A stretch of DNA of 64,000 nt from Parvibaculum sp002684405 (GTDB lineage: Bacteria > Pseudomonadota > Alphaproteobacteria > Parvibaculales > Parvibaculaceae): NCBI GenBank assembly GCA_965140395.1, contig OZ223207.1, positions 992,001 to 1,056,000 on the forward strand, read 5' to 3'. Positions 33,702 to 41,704 of the stretch are shown here, piece by piece (the stretch's first letter is position 1; every line of letters begins with the position of its first letter). The notes beneath the pieces were generated by a model that was given only the letters and a program-made list of their open reading frames with translations, had not been told where the DNA came from and ran no database searches. The position numbers and the translations under genes were made by a program.

Positions 33702-34601
33702 ATGAGCATCCAGCGCCCGCTGATCGAGCTCCTGCTTCGCTGGCAGGTGAAGGGGAAATTCAAAAAGAACCCGGACGTCCAGCTTCTGCGGCCGATCATG
33801 AAGCAGATGGAACCGCGCGTCTCCAAGCTGCCGAAGGACATCACGGCCGAACCGCTCTCGCTGGGCGGTGTGCCGGCGGAGAAGCTCACGGCGTCCGAGC
33901 CGCGTCAGGAGGCGGCCTTTCTCTATATCCATGGCGGCGGTTTCGTCGGCGGTTCGCCGCTCACCCATCGCCCGCTCACCTGGCGGCTTGCCAGGGATAT
34001 CGGCATCCCCGTCTATGCGATCGATTACCGCCTCGCGCCGGAGCATAAATATCCCGCCGGGCTCGACGATTGCGTGGCGGCCTATAAGGGCCTTCTCGAT
34101 ATGGGCATCGCGCCCTCGGCCATTCTGGTCGGCGGCGACAGCGCGGGCGGCAATCTCACCCTGACGCTGGCATTGCGCCTCAAGGCGGAGGGGCTGCCGC
34201 AGCCCGCCGGCCTGGTCTGCCTCTCGCCCGCGACGGACATGACCGGCAGCGGCGCGTCGCGGCATGAAAACGCCGAGTCCGACGCGCTGTTCGTGGCCGA
34301 GATGATGGACAGCCTGGAGGCGGTCTATTGCCCGGGCGGCGATGAGAAGGATCCGTTCCTCTCGCCGCTCTTCGGCGATCTGGCGGGGCTCGCGCCGACC
34401 TTCATTCAGGTCGGCGCGAAGGAGATGCTGCGCGACGACAGCACCCTGATGGCCGATGCGCTGCAAAAGGCGGGCGTGGAGACCACCATCGAGGTCTGGC
34501 CCAAGGTCTGGCATGTCTGGCAGCTCAATGCCGATATGCTGCCGGAAGCGCGCGAGGCGATTGCCCATATCGTGGCTTTCGCGCGGCGGCGGCTTGGCTG
34601 A
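33702..34601 (+). CDS. Alpha/beta hydrolase (hormone-sensitive-lipase-type esterase)
   Basis: This is a 299-residue esterase of family IV. The oxyanion motif is YIHGGGFVGG (about 75-84), the nucleophile Ser147 lies in LVGGDSAGGNL, the acid is expected near GAKEMLRDDS and the histidine in KVWHVWQLN. It would hydrolyse short- or medium-chain esters in the cytoplasm; natural substrate unknown. The ATG at 33702 follows GAGGGGAGAC. It lies just downstream of the secreted-protein fragment and stands alone. Confidence 0.93.
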   Translation: MSIQRPLIELLLRWQVKGKFKKNPDVQLLRPIMKQMEPRVSKLPKDITAEPLSLGGVPAEKLTASEPRQEAAFLYIHGGGFVGGSPLTHRPLTWRLARDIGIPVYAIDYRLAPEHKYPAGLDDCVAAYKGLLDMGIAPSAILVGGDSAGGNLTLTLALRLKAEGLPQPAGLVCLSPATDMTGSGASRHENAESDALFVAEMMDSLEAVYCPGGDEKDPFLSPLFGDLAGLAPTFIQVGAKEMLRDDSTLMADALQKAGVETTIEVWPKVWHVWQLNADMLPEAREAIAHIVAFARRRLG

Positions 34602-34974
34602 TCGGGCAGGGCCGGTCCGGCCCGCGCGATTCTCCTGACTCACACAAAATCGGCTCTTTCGGGACCGCCCGGCCTTTGCCGGACGGCCCGATTGTGTGAT
34701 TCAACGAAAAATATTCTTGCGGATCCGACGGGCAAGTAGCGCGAAACGCATTTTGCGCCGCGGTATTTGGAGATATTTCTTTTATTTCATCAATACAATT
34801 CACACGAAATGAAAAAGAAATACAGCGTAAGTTTTGACTGGAATTCAGATTCAAAATGACTGTTCGCTCAATAGCAAAAGCTGCTGTTTTTCGCCGTTTA
34901 GCAAGGCTCTTTAATAAAAACACAATCACTCATGCTAATTCTCTGCCCGGGGTCTGTTAGTAACGTTTAACAGG
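34602..34974. other. Gene-free AT-rich gap with a 60-base hairpin
   Basis: No convincing gene. Bases 34640-34699 form a long imperfect hairpin: TCACACAAAATCGG pairs with CCGATTGTGTGA, and the tip is CCGGC-CTTT-GCCGG. From about 34700 the sequence turns AT-rich (34801-34860 holds 20 G+C of 60), unlike the surroundings. It probably holds the promoter region of the PAS gene; no clear -35/-10 pair stands out. Confidence 0.5.
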
Positions 34975-34983
34975 TTGGCTAGG

Positions 34984-35802
34984 GTGTCATTCGAAATTCT
35001 CAAGGATCTGCTGGCGACAGCAGAGCATGCGACGTTGGTGCTGACGTCGGATGAAAGGATCGCTGCGTTCAACGAGCGCGCGCGAAACCTGATCGCGCCG
35101 GAGTTGAAAACGCTGGAAGGTCGCACGCTGCCGGATATTTGCACCGGCCGCCTTCTCCGTTTCTACAATCTCGTCTCCTCCGCCATGCAGAGCGGGGACA
35201 CGGTGACCAATTCCGAGCTCGCCATGGGCGATGCGGCCTGCTCGATGGATGTGCGGCGTGGCGACGGTTTCTGGATCGTGCGCATTCGCGACGTGACGGA
35301 GCAGCTCGCCAATCTCTACAAGCTGCGTCAGGCGGAAGCCGAAAAAGAAGAAATGCGGCAGCTGTTGATGACGGCGCTCAACGGTATTTCCGTCGGCATC
35401 GTGGTCGCCGATGCGCAGGGCGGGACAATCTACGTCAACCGTTTTGCCCGGAAGTTCATCGGCGATCTGATGGAGCGTTCGCCGCTGGAAGAGCGTGCGA
35501 GCAAAATGGGGCTTTACGAGTCGGATGGCGTCACGCTTCGCGCGCCGCACCGGCAGGGCATCCAGCGCGCCTTGAAGGGAGAGACCGTCATGGGCGAGCG
35601 GCTGGTGCTCCGCAACGAGCTGACGGAGCGCGCGCTGAACATTCATTCCAACGCGGCGCCGTTTTACGACCGTGAAGGCGATATCGCCGGCGCGGTCGGG
35701 TGGATCTATCTGCTGGACCAGCTGGCCGACGACGCAGAGCCCGTGCGTCCCGAGGAGAGCGCGGAAATCATCGATCTGATGTTCCGCAAAGACCCTGAGT
35801 GA
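34984..35802 (+). CDS. PAS-domain protein without an output domain
   Basis: This is a 272-residue protein with two PAS-like domains: residues about 1-105 (LATAEHATLVLTSDERIAAF) and about 125-250 (LLMTALNGISVGIVVADAQG, YVNRFARKFIGDL). A helical linker (QAEAEKEEMRQLLM) joins them. No histidine kinase, GGDEF, EAL or DNA-binding domain follows, so it is either a stand-alone sensor or interacts with a separate effector. Starts at GTG 34984 or TTG 34975 are both weak. It ends near an oppositely directed glycosyltransferase. Confidence 0.8.
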   Translation: MSFEILKDLLATAEHATLVLTSDERIAAFNERARNLIAPELKTLEGRTLPDICTGRLLRFYNLVSSAMQSGDTVTNSELAMGDAACSMDVRRGDGFWIVRIRDVTEQLANLYKLRQAEAEKEEMRQLLMTALNGISVGIVVADAQGGTIYVNRFARKFIGDLMERSPLEERASKMGLYESDGVTLRAPHRQGIQRALKGETVMGERLVLRNELTERALNIHSNAAPFYDREGDIAGAVGWIYLLDQLADDAEPVRPEESAEIIDLMFRKDPE

Positions 35803-35861
35803 CCCTGCCGGTCAGGTCGATGCCCGCGCGTGCGGAGGCGTCTGCTCGACGCCTCCCGTTC

Positions 35862-36587
35862 TCAGGAGAATTCGACGGTTTCGTAGTCGGATTTCCAGCG
35901 GCGGGTATCCAGCCAATGCCGCATTCGCCGGACAGGCCGGACGACCTCCCATTGCAGTTTTTCCAGGCCCTTGCGCTCGAAGGAGGGCGGTCCGAACCTT
36001 TTGCCGGCGCCTATCACTGAGGGGATATTCTCGACGTCCTGTTTGCAGGGCGCGGGCAGCAGCTGATAGGCGATCTGTCCCCTCAGATGGGGCAGGTTGA
36101 ACAATATCCAGTCGACAGGCATGTCGAGACCGTTCGAGGCGGCCAGCAGGCGGCGTGCGCCGTCCCGGCTTATGACATAGGCGGCGCTGCCCCAATGCGC
36201 CGAGCGGATGCGCTTCAGTCTGCGTTCTCCGAAGTCGATGACGCCGCTTTGCTGGAGAAGCGTCGGTATCGCACAGGTTTCAAGCTTGATCGTATCGAAC
36301 CGCGCCGGCAGCCAGTCCGTGTCCTGAACAAGGTCCGGGAAGTCGGGACTGACCTCTATGTCGTCTTCCAGAATGCAGATAAAGGGCTCGTCGCTATCGA
36401 GCAGGCGTTGCCAAAGGGCGCGATGGCTCATGACGCAGGCCGCCTCGCCGCAGGAGAGCGGTCCGGCATAGTCGATTTCCTTGCCGTCGATGGCGGGAAA
36501 GCGCTCGAACGGTAAACCGTCCAGCCTTTGCGTCATCAACGCCATACGCTCGGGCGAGCGGTCCAGATTGATCACATAGGTCCTCAT
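35862..36587 (-). CDS. Glycosyltransferase family 25 (LPS biosynthesis)
   Basis: This is a 241-residue enzyme that starts MRTYVINLDRSPERMALMTQ, the classic GT25 N-terminus, then CGEAACVMSHRALWQRLLDS and the acidic motif FICILEDDIEVSPDF. AHWGSAAYVISRDGARRLL is the usual later motif. It would transfer a hexose to lipooligosaccharide or another surface glycan. No other LPS genes are adjacent. It is separated from gloA by 58 bases on the same strand. Confidence 0.9.
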   Translation of the reverse strand: MRTYVINLDRSPERMALMTQRLDGLPFERFPAIDGKEIDYAGPLSCGEAACVMSHRALWQRLLDSDEPFICILEDDIEVSPDFPDLVQDTDWLPARFDTIKLETCAIPTLLQQSGVIDFGERRLKRIRSAHWGSAAYVISRDGARRLLAASNGLDMPVDWILFNLPHLRGQIAYQLLPAPCKQDVENIPSVIGAGKRFGPPSFERKGLEKLQWEVVRPVRRMRHWLDTRRWKSDYETVEFS

Positions 36588-36645
36588 CCGGACCGGGCCT
36601 CCTCATGAGCGTTGCCAAAGCGTCTTCGCGCCCCTGTCGTTTCTT

Positions 36646-37065
36646 CTACCAGTGACCGGTGTTTTCCATCGAGGCCCAGGGCTCCTGCGGCGGGAGCGGC
36701 GTGCCTTCCTGCAGCAATTCGATGGAGACATTGTCCGGCGAACGCACGAAGGCCATGCGGCCGTCGCGGGGCGGGCGGTTGATGGTGACGCCCGCATCCA
36801 TCAGCTTCCGGCAGGTTTCGTAGATATTCTCCACCTGATAGGCGAGATGGCCGAAATTGCGGCCTTCGTCCAGCTCTTCCGGGTCCCAGTTCCAGGTGAG
36901 TTCCACCTGCGCTTCCTTCTGTCCGGGCGCGGCGAGGAACACCAGCGAGAAACGGCCTTCTTCGATGTCGAACCGGCCGATATTCTCCAGCCCCAGCTTG
37001 TTGACGTAGAAATCGAGCGAGGCGTCGAGGTCGCTGACGCGCACCATGGTGTGCAGATACTTCAT
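36646..37065 (-). CDS. gloA: Lactoylglutathione lyase (glyoxalase I)
   Basis: This is a 139-residue metal enzyme that turns the methylglyoxal-glutathione hemithioacetal into S-lactoylglutathione. Two betaalphabetabetabeta repeats are visible: KYLHTMVRVSDLDASLDFYV and FGHLAYQVENIYETCRKLMD. Metal ligands should be His in LHTMV, Glu in VELTWN, His in FGHLAY and Glu in SIELLQ. The ATG at 37065 has GGAGA upstream; the upstream extension does not match the family. Divergent from cobB. Confidence 0.93.
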   Translation of the reverse strand: MKYLHTMVRVSDLDASLDFYVNKLGLENIGRFDIEEGRFSLVFLAAPGQKEAQVELTWNWDPEELDEGRNFGHLAYQVENIYETCRKLMDAGVTINRPPRDGRMAFVRSPDNVSIELLQEGTPLPPQEPWASMENTGHW

Positions 37066-37164
37066 CGCGGGTCTCCGGTTGCGGCTCTCGCCGCCGCATT
37101 GAAATTTCAAACTCAAGCCAGCATGATTCATGCTCAGGCAGGAAAGTCAAAGGAAGCGGGGCTC

Positions 37165-37905
37165 ATGAACGAATTGAAACGGGCCATCGAGGAGGCGCAC
37201 CGCATCGTCGCCTTTACCGGGGCGGGCATCAGCACGGAATCGGGGATCCCCGATTTCCGCTCACCGGGCGGCATCTGGACGAAGATGGCGCCGATCTATT
37301 TCGACGATTTCATCTCCTCCGACGAGATGCGGCGCGAGGCCTGGCGGCGGAAATTCGCCATGGATGAGAGTTTTGCCAGGGCCATGCCGAACAAGGGCCA
37401 TATGGCGCTCGCCAAGTTGGTGGATGAGGGCCGGATCAGTCACATCATCACGCAGAATATCGACAATCTGCATCAGGATTCCGGCGTGCCCGACGAAAAG
37501 GTGATCGAGCTGCACGGCAATACGACCTACGCCAAATGTCTGGATTGCGGCGCGCGCTACGAGCTTGAGCCGTTGAAGGCGGCCTTCGAGGAGACGGGCG
37601 AGGCGCCGCTTTGCACCTCCTGCGGCGGCTATGTGAAGACGGCCACCATTTCATTCGGGCAGGCCATGCCGGAGGCGGAGATGGAGCGCGCGCATGAGGC
37701 GACGCTGCTCTGCGATCTCTTCATCGCCATCGGTTCGTCGCTGCAGGTTTATCCGGCCGCGGGCTTTCCCATTCTCGCCAAGCGAAACGGGGCGCGCCTC
37801 GTGATCCTCAATCGCGACCCGACCGAGCTCGACGACATCGCGGATCTCGTCCTCCATGACGAGATCGGCCCTACGCTCGGCCCGGTTGCGATGCTGAATA
37901 TGTGA
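37165..37905 (+). CDS. cobB: NAD-dependent protein deacylase (SIR2 family, CobB-like)
   Basis: This is a 246-residue sirtuin that removes acyl groups from lysines using NAD+. The NAD site reads IVAFTGAGISTESGIPDFRS, the catalytic histidine lies in IELHGNTTYAKC after TQNIDNLHQDSGVP, and a zinc knuckle has Cys pairs KCLDCG and CTSCGG. The end SSLQVYPAAGFP matches class III/U sirtuins. An in-frame ATG 14 codons upstream is possible; AGGAAG favours 37165. Confidence 0.94.
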   Translation: MNELKRAIEEAHRIVAFTGAGISTESGIPDFRSPGGIWTKMAPIYFDDFISSDEMRREAWRRKFAMDESFARAMPNKGHMALAKLVDEGRISHIITQNIDNLHQDSGVPDEKVIELHGNTTYAKCLDCGARYELEPLKAAFEETGEAPLCTSCGGYVKTATISFGQAMPEAEMERAHEATLLCDLFIAIGSSLQVYPAAGFPILAKRNGARLVILNRDPTELDDIADLVLHDEIGPTLGPVAMLNM

Positions 37906-37908
37906 GCG

Positions 37909-37929
37909 GGGTCCGGCCGGGCCGGACCC
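37909..37929. terminator. Hairpin between convergent cobB and helicase genes
   Basis: A perfect 9-base-pair stem GGGTCCGGC/GCCGGACCC with loop CGG lies between the two stop codons. There is no T-run, so its role as a terminator is only likely. Confidence 0.45.
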
Positions 37930-37935
37930 GTCGCC

Positions 37936-39990
37936 TCACGGCTTGCCGGCCGATTTGCCTTTCGGCTTTCCTTTCGCGCCGGCTTTGCCCGGTGACTTTG
38001 CCTTGCTGAAATTCGATTTGCCGAATTTCGCCTTCGCGGCCTTGGACGGGCCGCCTCCGGTCTTGCCCTTGAAGCCGCCCGGTTTGCCGCCCGGCTTCCC
38101 ACCTGGTTTTCCGAACGATTTACCGCCCGGCTTTTTGCCTCTCGGCTTGTCGGCGGCGGGGGCGTCGCCTTGCGGGTCGGCGGTGTAGCCGGCAAAGGGG
38201 TTCGCCTTGGGCGCGACGGCGCCGGAGGGCGGTTTGGGCCGGGCGCGATGTTCGGCTTCGGGCCTGCCCGCGTATTTCTTGGTGGATTTCTTCTTCTGTT
38301 TTTTGGGCGGCGGCGCATTGCGCGGCGGTTCGTGACGCCGGCCCTCATCGGCAGGGGCGGGCGCATCCGGCGCGTCGTCTTCCAGCCGCGAGACGCGGAT
38401 GCTCTTTTCAAGCGTCATGTTGTCGCCAAGGCCCGCCAGAAAGGCATCCGCCGCGCCGGTGGAAATCTCCACATGCGTTTCGTCGGCCTGAATGCGGATC
38501 GCGCCGATATCGCGCTTGGTCATGTCGCCCGCGCGGCAGATCATCGGCAAGAGCCAGCGCGGTTCGGCATTTTGCTTGCGGCCCACCGAGAGGCGGAACC
38601 ACACCGCCTCGCCGAAGGGCTGGCGCTCCTTGCGCTCGCGCGGCTCCCTGCGTTCGCCGCCACGCTCGCCCCGCTCGGCGATCGGCTGCACGTCTTCCGG
38701 CGCGGATTTTCCCTCGCGCGCCAGCCGCATGAAACCGGCGGCCAGTGCGTCGGCGCCATGCTTTTCCAGCAGCGCATCCACCTGGGCGCGTTCGTCTTCG
38801 CTCACGGGCTCGGCGAGGAGCGGGTGGGCGAGCAGCCGTTCATTGTCGCGCTCGATCACGGCCTGCGCGGAAGGCGGCGGCGTCCACTCGGCCTGGATCT
38901 GCGCCATGCGCAGCAGGCGGTCGGCGCGTTTCCTCGCATTCACCGGCACGATGAGCGCGGAAACGCCCTTGCGGCCCGCGCGGCCCGTCCGGCCGGAACG
39001 ATGCAGCAGCGTTTCGGGATTGGTCGGCAAATCGGCATGGATCACGAGTTCGAGCCCCGGCAGGTCGATGCCGCGGGCGGCGACGTCGGTTGCGACGCAG
39101 ACCCGGGCGCGCCCGTCGCGCATGGCCTGCAGCGCATGGGTGCGTTCGGTCTGGCTCAGCTCGCCCGAGAGCGCCACCACCGAGAAGCCGCGATTGTTGA
39201 GCCGCGCCGTCAGGTGGTTCACTGCCGCGCGTGTCGCACAGAACACCAGCGCGTTGCGCGCCTCGTGAAAGCGCAGCACATTGATGATGGCGTGTTCGCG
39301 GTCGGCGGGCGAGACCACCATGGCCTGATAATCGATATCGGCATGCTGTTCGCGTTCCGTCGTGGTGGCGATGCGGACCGCATTGTTCTGGTAGTTTTTC
39401 GCCAGCGTCGCGATGGCGCGCGGTACGGTGGCCGAGAACATCAGGGTGCGGCGCGTTTCCGGTGCGCTGCCGAGAATGAATTCGAGGTCCTCGCGGAAGC
39501 CGAGATCGAGCATCTCGTCCGCCTCGTCCAGCACGACCGCGCGAAGGGCGGACATGTCGAGCGAGTGGCGCTCGATATGGTCGCGCAAGCGCCCCGGCGT
39601 GCCGACCACGATATGCGCGCCGCGCTCCAGCGCCCGGCGCTCGGTCCGCATATCCATGCCGCCCACGCAGGAGGCGATGGCGGCGCCGGTCGGCTCGTAA
39701 AGCCAGTCGAGTTCGCGCTTCACCTGAAGCGCCAGTTCGCGCGTCGGCGCGATGGCGAGCGCCAGCGGCGCGCCGGCGCGGGGGAAATAGTGTTCGCCGC
39801 CCAGCAGCGTCGGCGCCAGCGTCAGGCCGAAGGCCACCGTCTTGCCGGAGCCGGTCTGGGCGGAGACGAGCGCATCGGCGTCGGCCATTTCGGGCGCCAG
39901 CACGGCCTGCTGTACGGGGGTGAGCGTTTCATAGCCGCGCTTTTCCAAAGCGGCGGCAAGCGGGGGATAGATCCCCTCGAATTTGGTCAT
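37936..39990 (-). CDS. DEAD-box RNA helicase with DbpA-like domain and basic glycine/lysine tail
   Basis: This is a 684-residue ATP-dependent RNA helicase. Motifs in order: Q-motif ETLTPVQQAVL, AQTGSGKT, PTRELALQV, GTPGRLRDH, DEADEMLD, SATVP, ATDVAARGIDLPG and HRSGRTGRAGRKG. A DbpA-type RNA-binding domain (AVWFRLSVGRKQNAEPRWLL, about 485-560) follows. The last 130 or so residues are low-complexity and strongly basic, with GGKPGGKPGGFKGK repeats, and probably hold RNA non-specifically. It probably acts in ribosome assembly or cold adaptation, as CsdA/DeaD does. The ATG at 39990 matches family starts. Confidence 0.93.
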   Translation of the reverse strand: MTKFEGIYPPLAAALEKRGYETLTPVQQAVLAPEMADADALVSAQTGSGKTVAFGLTLAPTLLGGEHYFPRAGAPLALAIAPTRELALQVKRELDWLYEPTGAAIASCVGGMDMRTERRALERGAHIVVGTPGRLRDHIERHSLDMSALRAVVLDEADEMLDLGFREDLEFILGSAPETRRTLMFSATVPRAIATLAKNYQNNAVRIATTTEREQHADIDYQAMVVSPADREHAIINVLRFHEARNALVFCATRAAVNHLTARLNNRGFSVVALSGELSQTERTHALQAMRDGRARVCVATDVAARGIDLPGLELVIHADLPTNPETLLHRSGRTGRAGRKGVSALIVPVNARKRADRLLRMAQIQAEWTPPPSAQAVIERDNERLLAHPLLAEPVSEDERAQVDALLEKHGADALAAGFMRLAREGKSAPEDVQPIAERGERGGERREPRERKERQPFGEAVWFRLSVGRKQNAEPRWLLPMICRAGDMTKRDIGAIRIQADETHVEISTGAADAFLAGLGDNMTLEKSIRVSRLEDDAPDAPAPADEGRRHEPPRNAPPPKKQKKKSTKKYAGRPEAEHRARPKPPSGAVAPKANPFAGYTADPQGDAPAADKPRGKKPGGKSFGKPGGKPGGKPGGFKGKTGGGPSKAAKAKFGKSNFSKAKSPGKAGAKGKPKGKSAGKP

Positions 39991-40392
39991 ATCGGGTCTT
40001 TCGGAACGGGGCGCCTTTTCGGCGCGGTGGCTCCGGGCGGCGGCGCAAAACGGCTTCGCGCGGAAAGGCTGGGCCCGGAGAGCACAATAAGCCGCTGTTC
40101 CTAAAGCTTTACCGGGCTTTTGTACAGGGATGCTTCGTGTGAGACGCCTTAATTTTGAACCCGCTCGTCCGCCGGATGTCGCCGGTCTTTCCCTGCGGGG
40201 AAGGGCCGCCAAGACGGTCCTTCCGGATCGTCATGGGTGAGCCGGCCTGCAATGTTCCGCCATATGTTTCCCTTCCGGAGGCATATCGAATGTTTTCCCG
40301 ATGCCGGGGCTGTTATTTTCGGAACCGGCATGCGTTCTGAGTCGCCATCCGGTAGCGCATCTGGCTGAGGCCCATCGAGCGGAACGGGAAGA
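39991..40392. other. Gap between helicase and RgpF-type gene, with two hairpins
   Basis: No credible gene. GCGCC/GGCGC (40011-40025) lies in the helicase leader. GGAAGGGCCG/CGGTCCTTCC (40199-40224, one G-U pair, 6-base loop) lies mid-gap without a T-run. A long leader would suit a cold-induced helicase, but no promoter can be called. Confidence 0.4.
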
Positions 40393-41343
40393 ATGAAAAA
40401 GAAGGGGCTGCGGCAACGTCTGGATACCTTGCTGCGGGGGAGAACATCGGACAGGCGAAAGGCCCGGCTGTTTCGGCGGTCGAGTACCGGCTCGCTGAGG
40501 GTCGTCCGGCCGGGACATATCGGGCCGCGGATCGCGTTCATTTCGACATTCTGGCCTGACGGCAATGCGAGCCTGACGCCCTTCACGCTCGCCGCGGCTT
40601 TGGCCGAGATCGGGTTTTTGCCCATCCTCATCGTGACATCCGGCCGGATGCCGGATTTCGACGCCGTTTTCGACAAGCTGGCCGCGCAGGGCATCGCGCT
40701 CGGCGATGCGACCGTCGCCTGGCGGAAAAACATCGGGCGTGATTTCGGCGGCTACAAGGACGCCTTTCATTTCTTCGGCGAAGAGGTGTCGGCCGCGCAG
40801 AGCGTGTTTCTCGGCAATGACAGCCTGATCGGCCCTCTGTTTCCGTCGGACTATTTTCAACGACTGAAAAACAGCGGACCGGGCCTCTGGGGCGCGACGG
40901 AGTCCTTCGACCAGTCGTATCACCTGCAAAGTTCGCATCTGCTTTTTTCAGGCCGGGAAGCGGTGGACGCGGCGCGGGCGTTTTTCAGGCAGTACGGATT
41001 CTACGACCACCGGACGAATGTCATCCGCTTTGGCGAACTGGGCCTCAGCCAATGGTTCGTCCAGAGACATCTTCCGATCGCCGCCTATTATCCGTCCTGT
41101 CTGCTTGCGGCGGAAAAGAAATGCGATTCCGTTCTCGGGCGGAAGCAGGGCGCGTGGTATTCGCTCAACGCGCAGCATTATTATTTCGACACGCTGCTGT
41201 CTCTGGGCTGCCCCTTCGTCAAGCGAGAGCTGCTCGCGTTCAATCCGCTGCAATTGCCCGACCTCTATGAGCGGGTCTTTGCGCAGATGGAGCGCAGAGG
41301 CCGCGGCGCCGATCTCCTGTACCGCCACCTCCGCCCCCTGTAA
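40393..41343 (+). CDS. Rhamnan synthesis F-like glycan protein
   Basis: This is a 316-residue protein. RKNIGRDFGGYKDAFHFFGE is the core motif of the RgpF (rhamnan synthesis F) family, followed by FLGNDSLIGPLFPSDYF. The N-terminus (MKKKGLRQRLDTLLRGRTS) is strongly basic. RgpF-family proteins extend rhamnose-containing O-antigen or cell-wall glycans. It stands alone on the plus strand, away from any polysaccharide operon; two other single glycosyltransferase genes lie within 8 kb upstream. Confidence 0.82.
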   Translation: MKKKGLRQRLDTLLRGRTSDRRKARLFRRSSTGSLRVVRPGHIGPRIAFISTFWPDGNASLTPFTLAAALAEIGFLPILIVTSGRMPDFDAVFDKLAAQGIALGDATVAWRKNIGRDFGGYKDAFHFFGEEVSAAQSVFLGNDSLIGPLFPSDYFQRLKNSGPGLWGATESFDQSYHLQSSHLLFSGREAVDAARAFFRQYGFYDHRTNVIRFGELGLSQWFVQRHLPIAAYYPSCLLAAEKKCDSVLGRKQGAWYSLNAQHYYFDTLLSLGCPFVKRELLAFNPLQLPDLYERVFAQMERRGRGADLLYRHLRPL

Positions 41344-41369
41344 GGCGCGCCACCTTTTCTCTTCATCGT

Positions 41370-41475
41370 GTCACCCCGGCGCCTGTCCCGGCGAAAGCCG
41401 GGAACACCGGGGCCCACTCGCAAAAGTCGCCCGACGCAGCCGCCAATGGATCCCGGCAACGAGTGCCGGGACGAC
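41370..41475. repeat. Dispersed palindromic repeat, family A, copy 7
   Basis: It begins GTCACCCCGGCGCCTGTCCC and ends GAGTGCCGGGACGAC. An extra CGGCGAAAGCCGGGA arm inside suggests two overlapping copies. It lies 27 bases after the RgpF-like gene. Confidence 0.7.
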
Positions 41476-41515
41476 ACTGGATGCTCTGGCTTCTTCGGAA
41501 AACCCAAAGAGGGCC

Positions 41516-41599
41516 GTCATCCCGGCCTTGTGCCGGGACCCAGGGGCAACAGATTCAGCGTTTGCGGCCCCTGGCCCCCGGGACGAAGCCCGGGGTGAC
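41516..41599. repeat. Dispersed palindromic repeat, family A, copy 8
   Basis: It begins GTCATCCCGGCCTTGTGCCG and ends GACGAAGCCCGGGGTGAC, very close to the copy at 28630. Confidence 0.78.
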
Positions 41600-41704
41600 A
41601 GGTTGGTTGGGCTGGACCCGGCAACCCGGCCCCGCCATCATGTGATTGGCCGTGAATGGGGCGGGGCGGAGACGGGGACAATTAGTATCTAGCTTAATTA
41701 GGCT

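Noticed and set aside
34856..34960. A 34-codon frame in the AT-rich gap before the PAS gene
   Set aside because: No ribosome site and no recognisable feature; short frames are expected by chance in AT-rich DNA.
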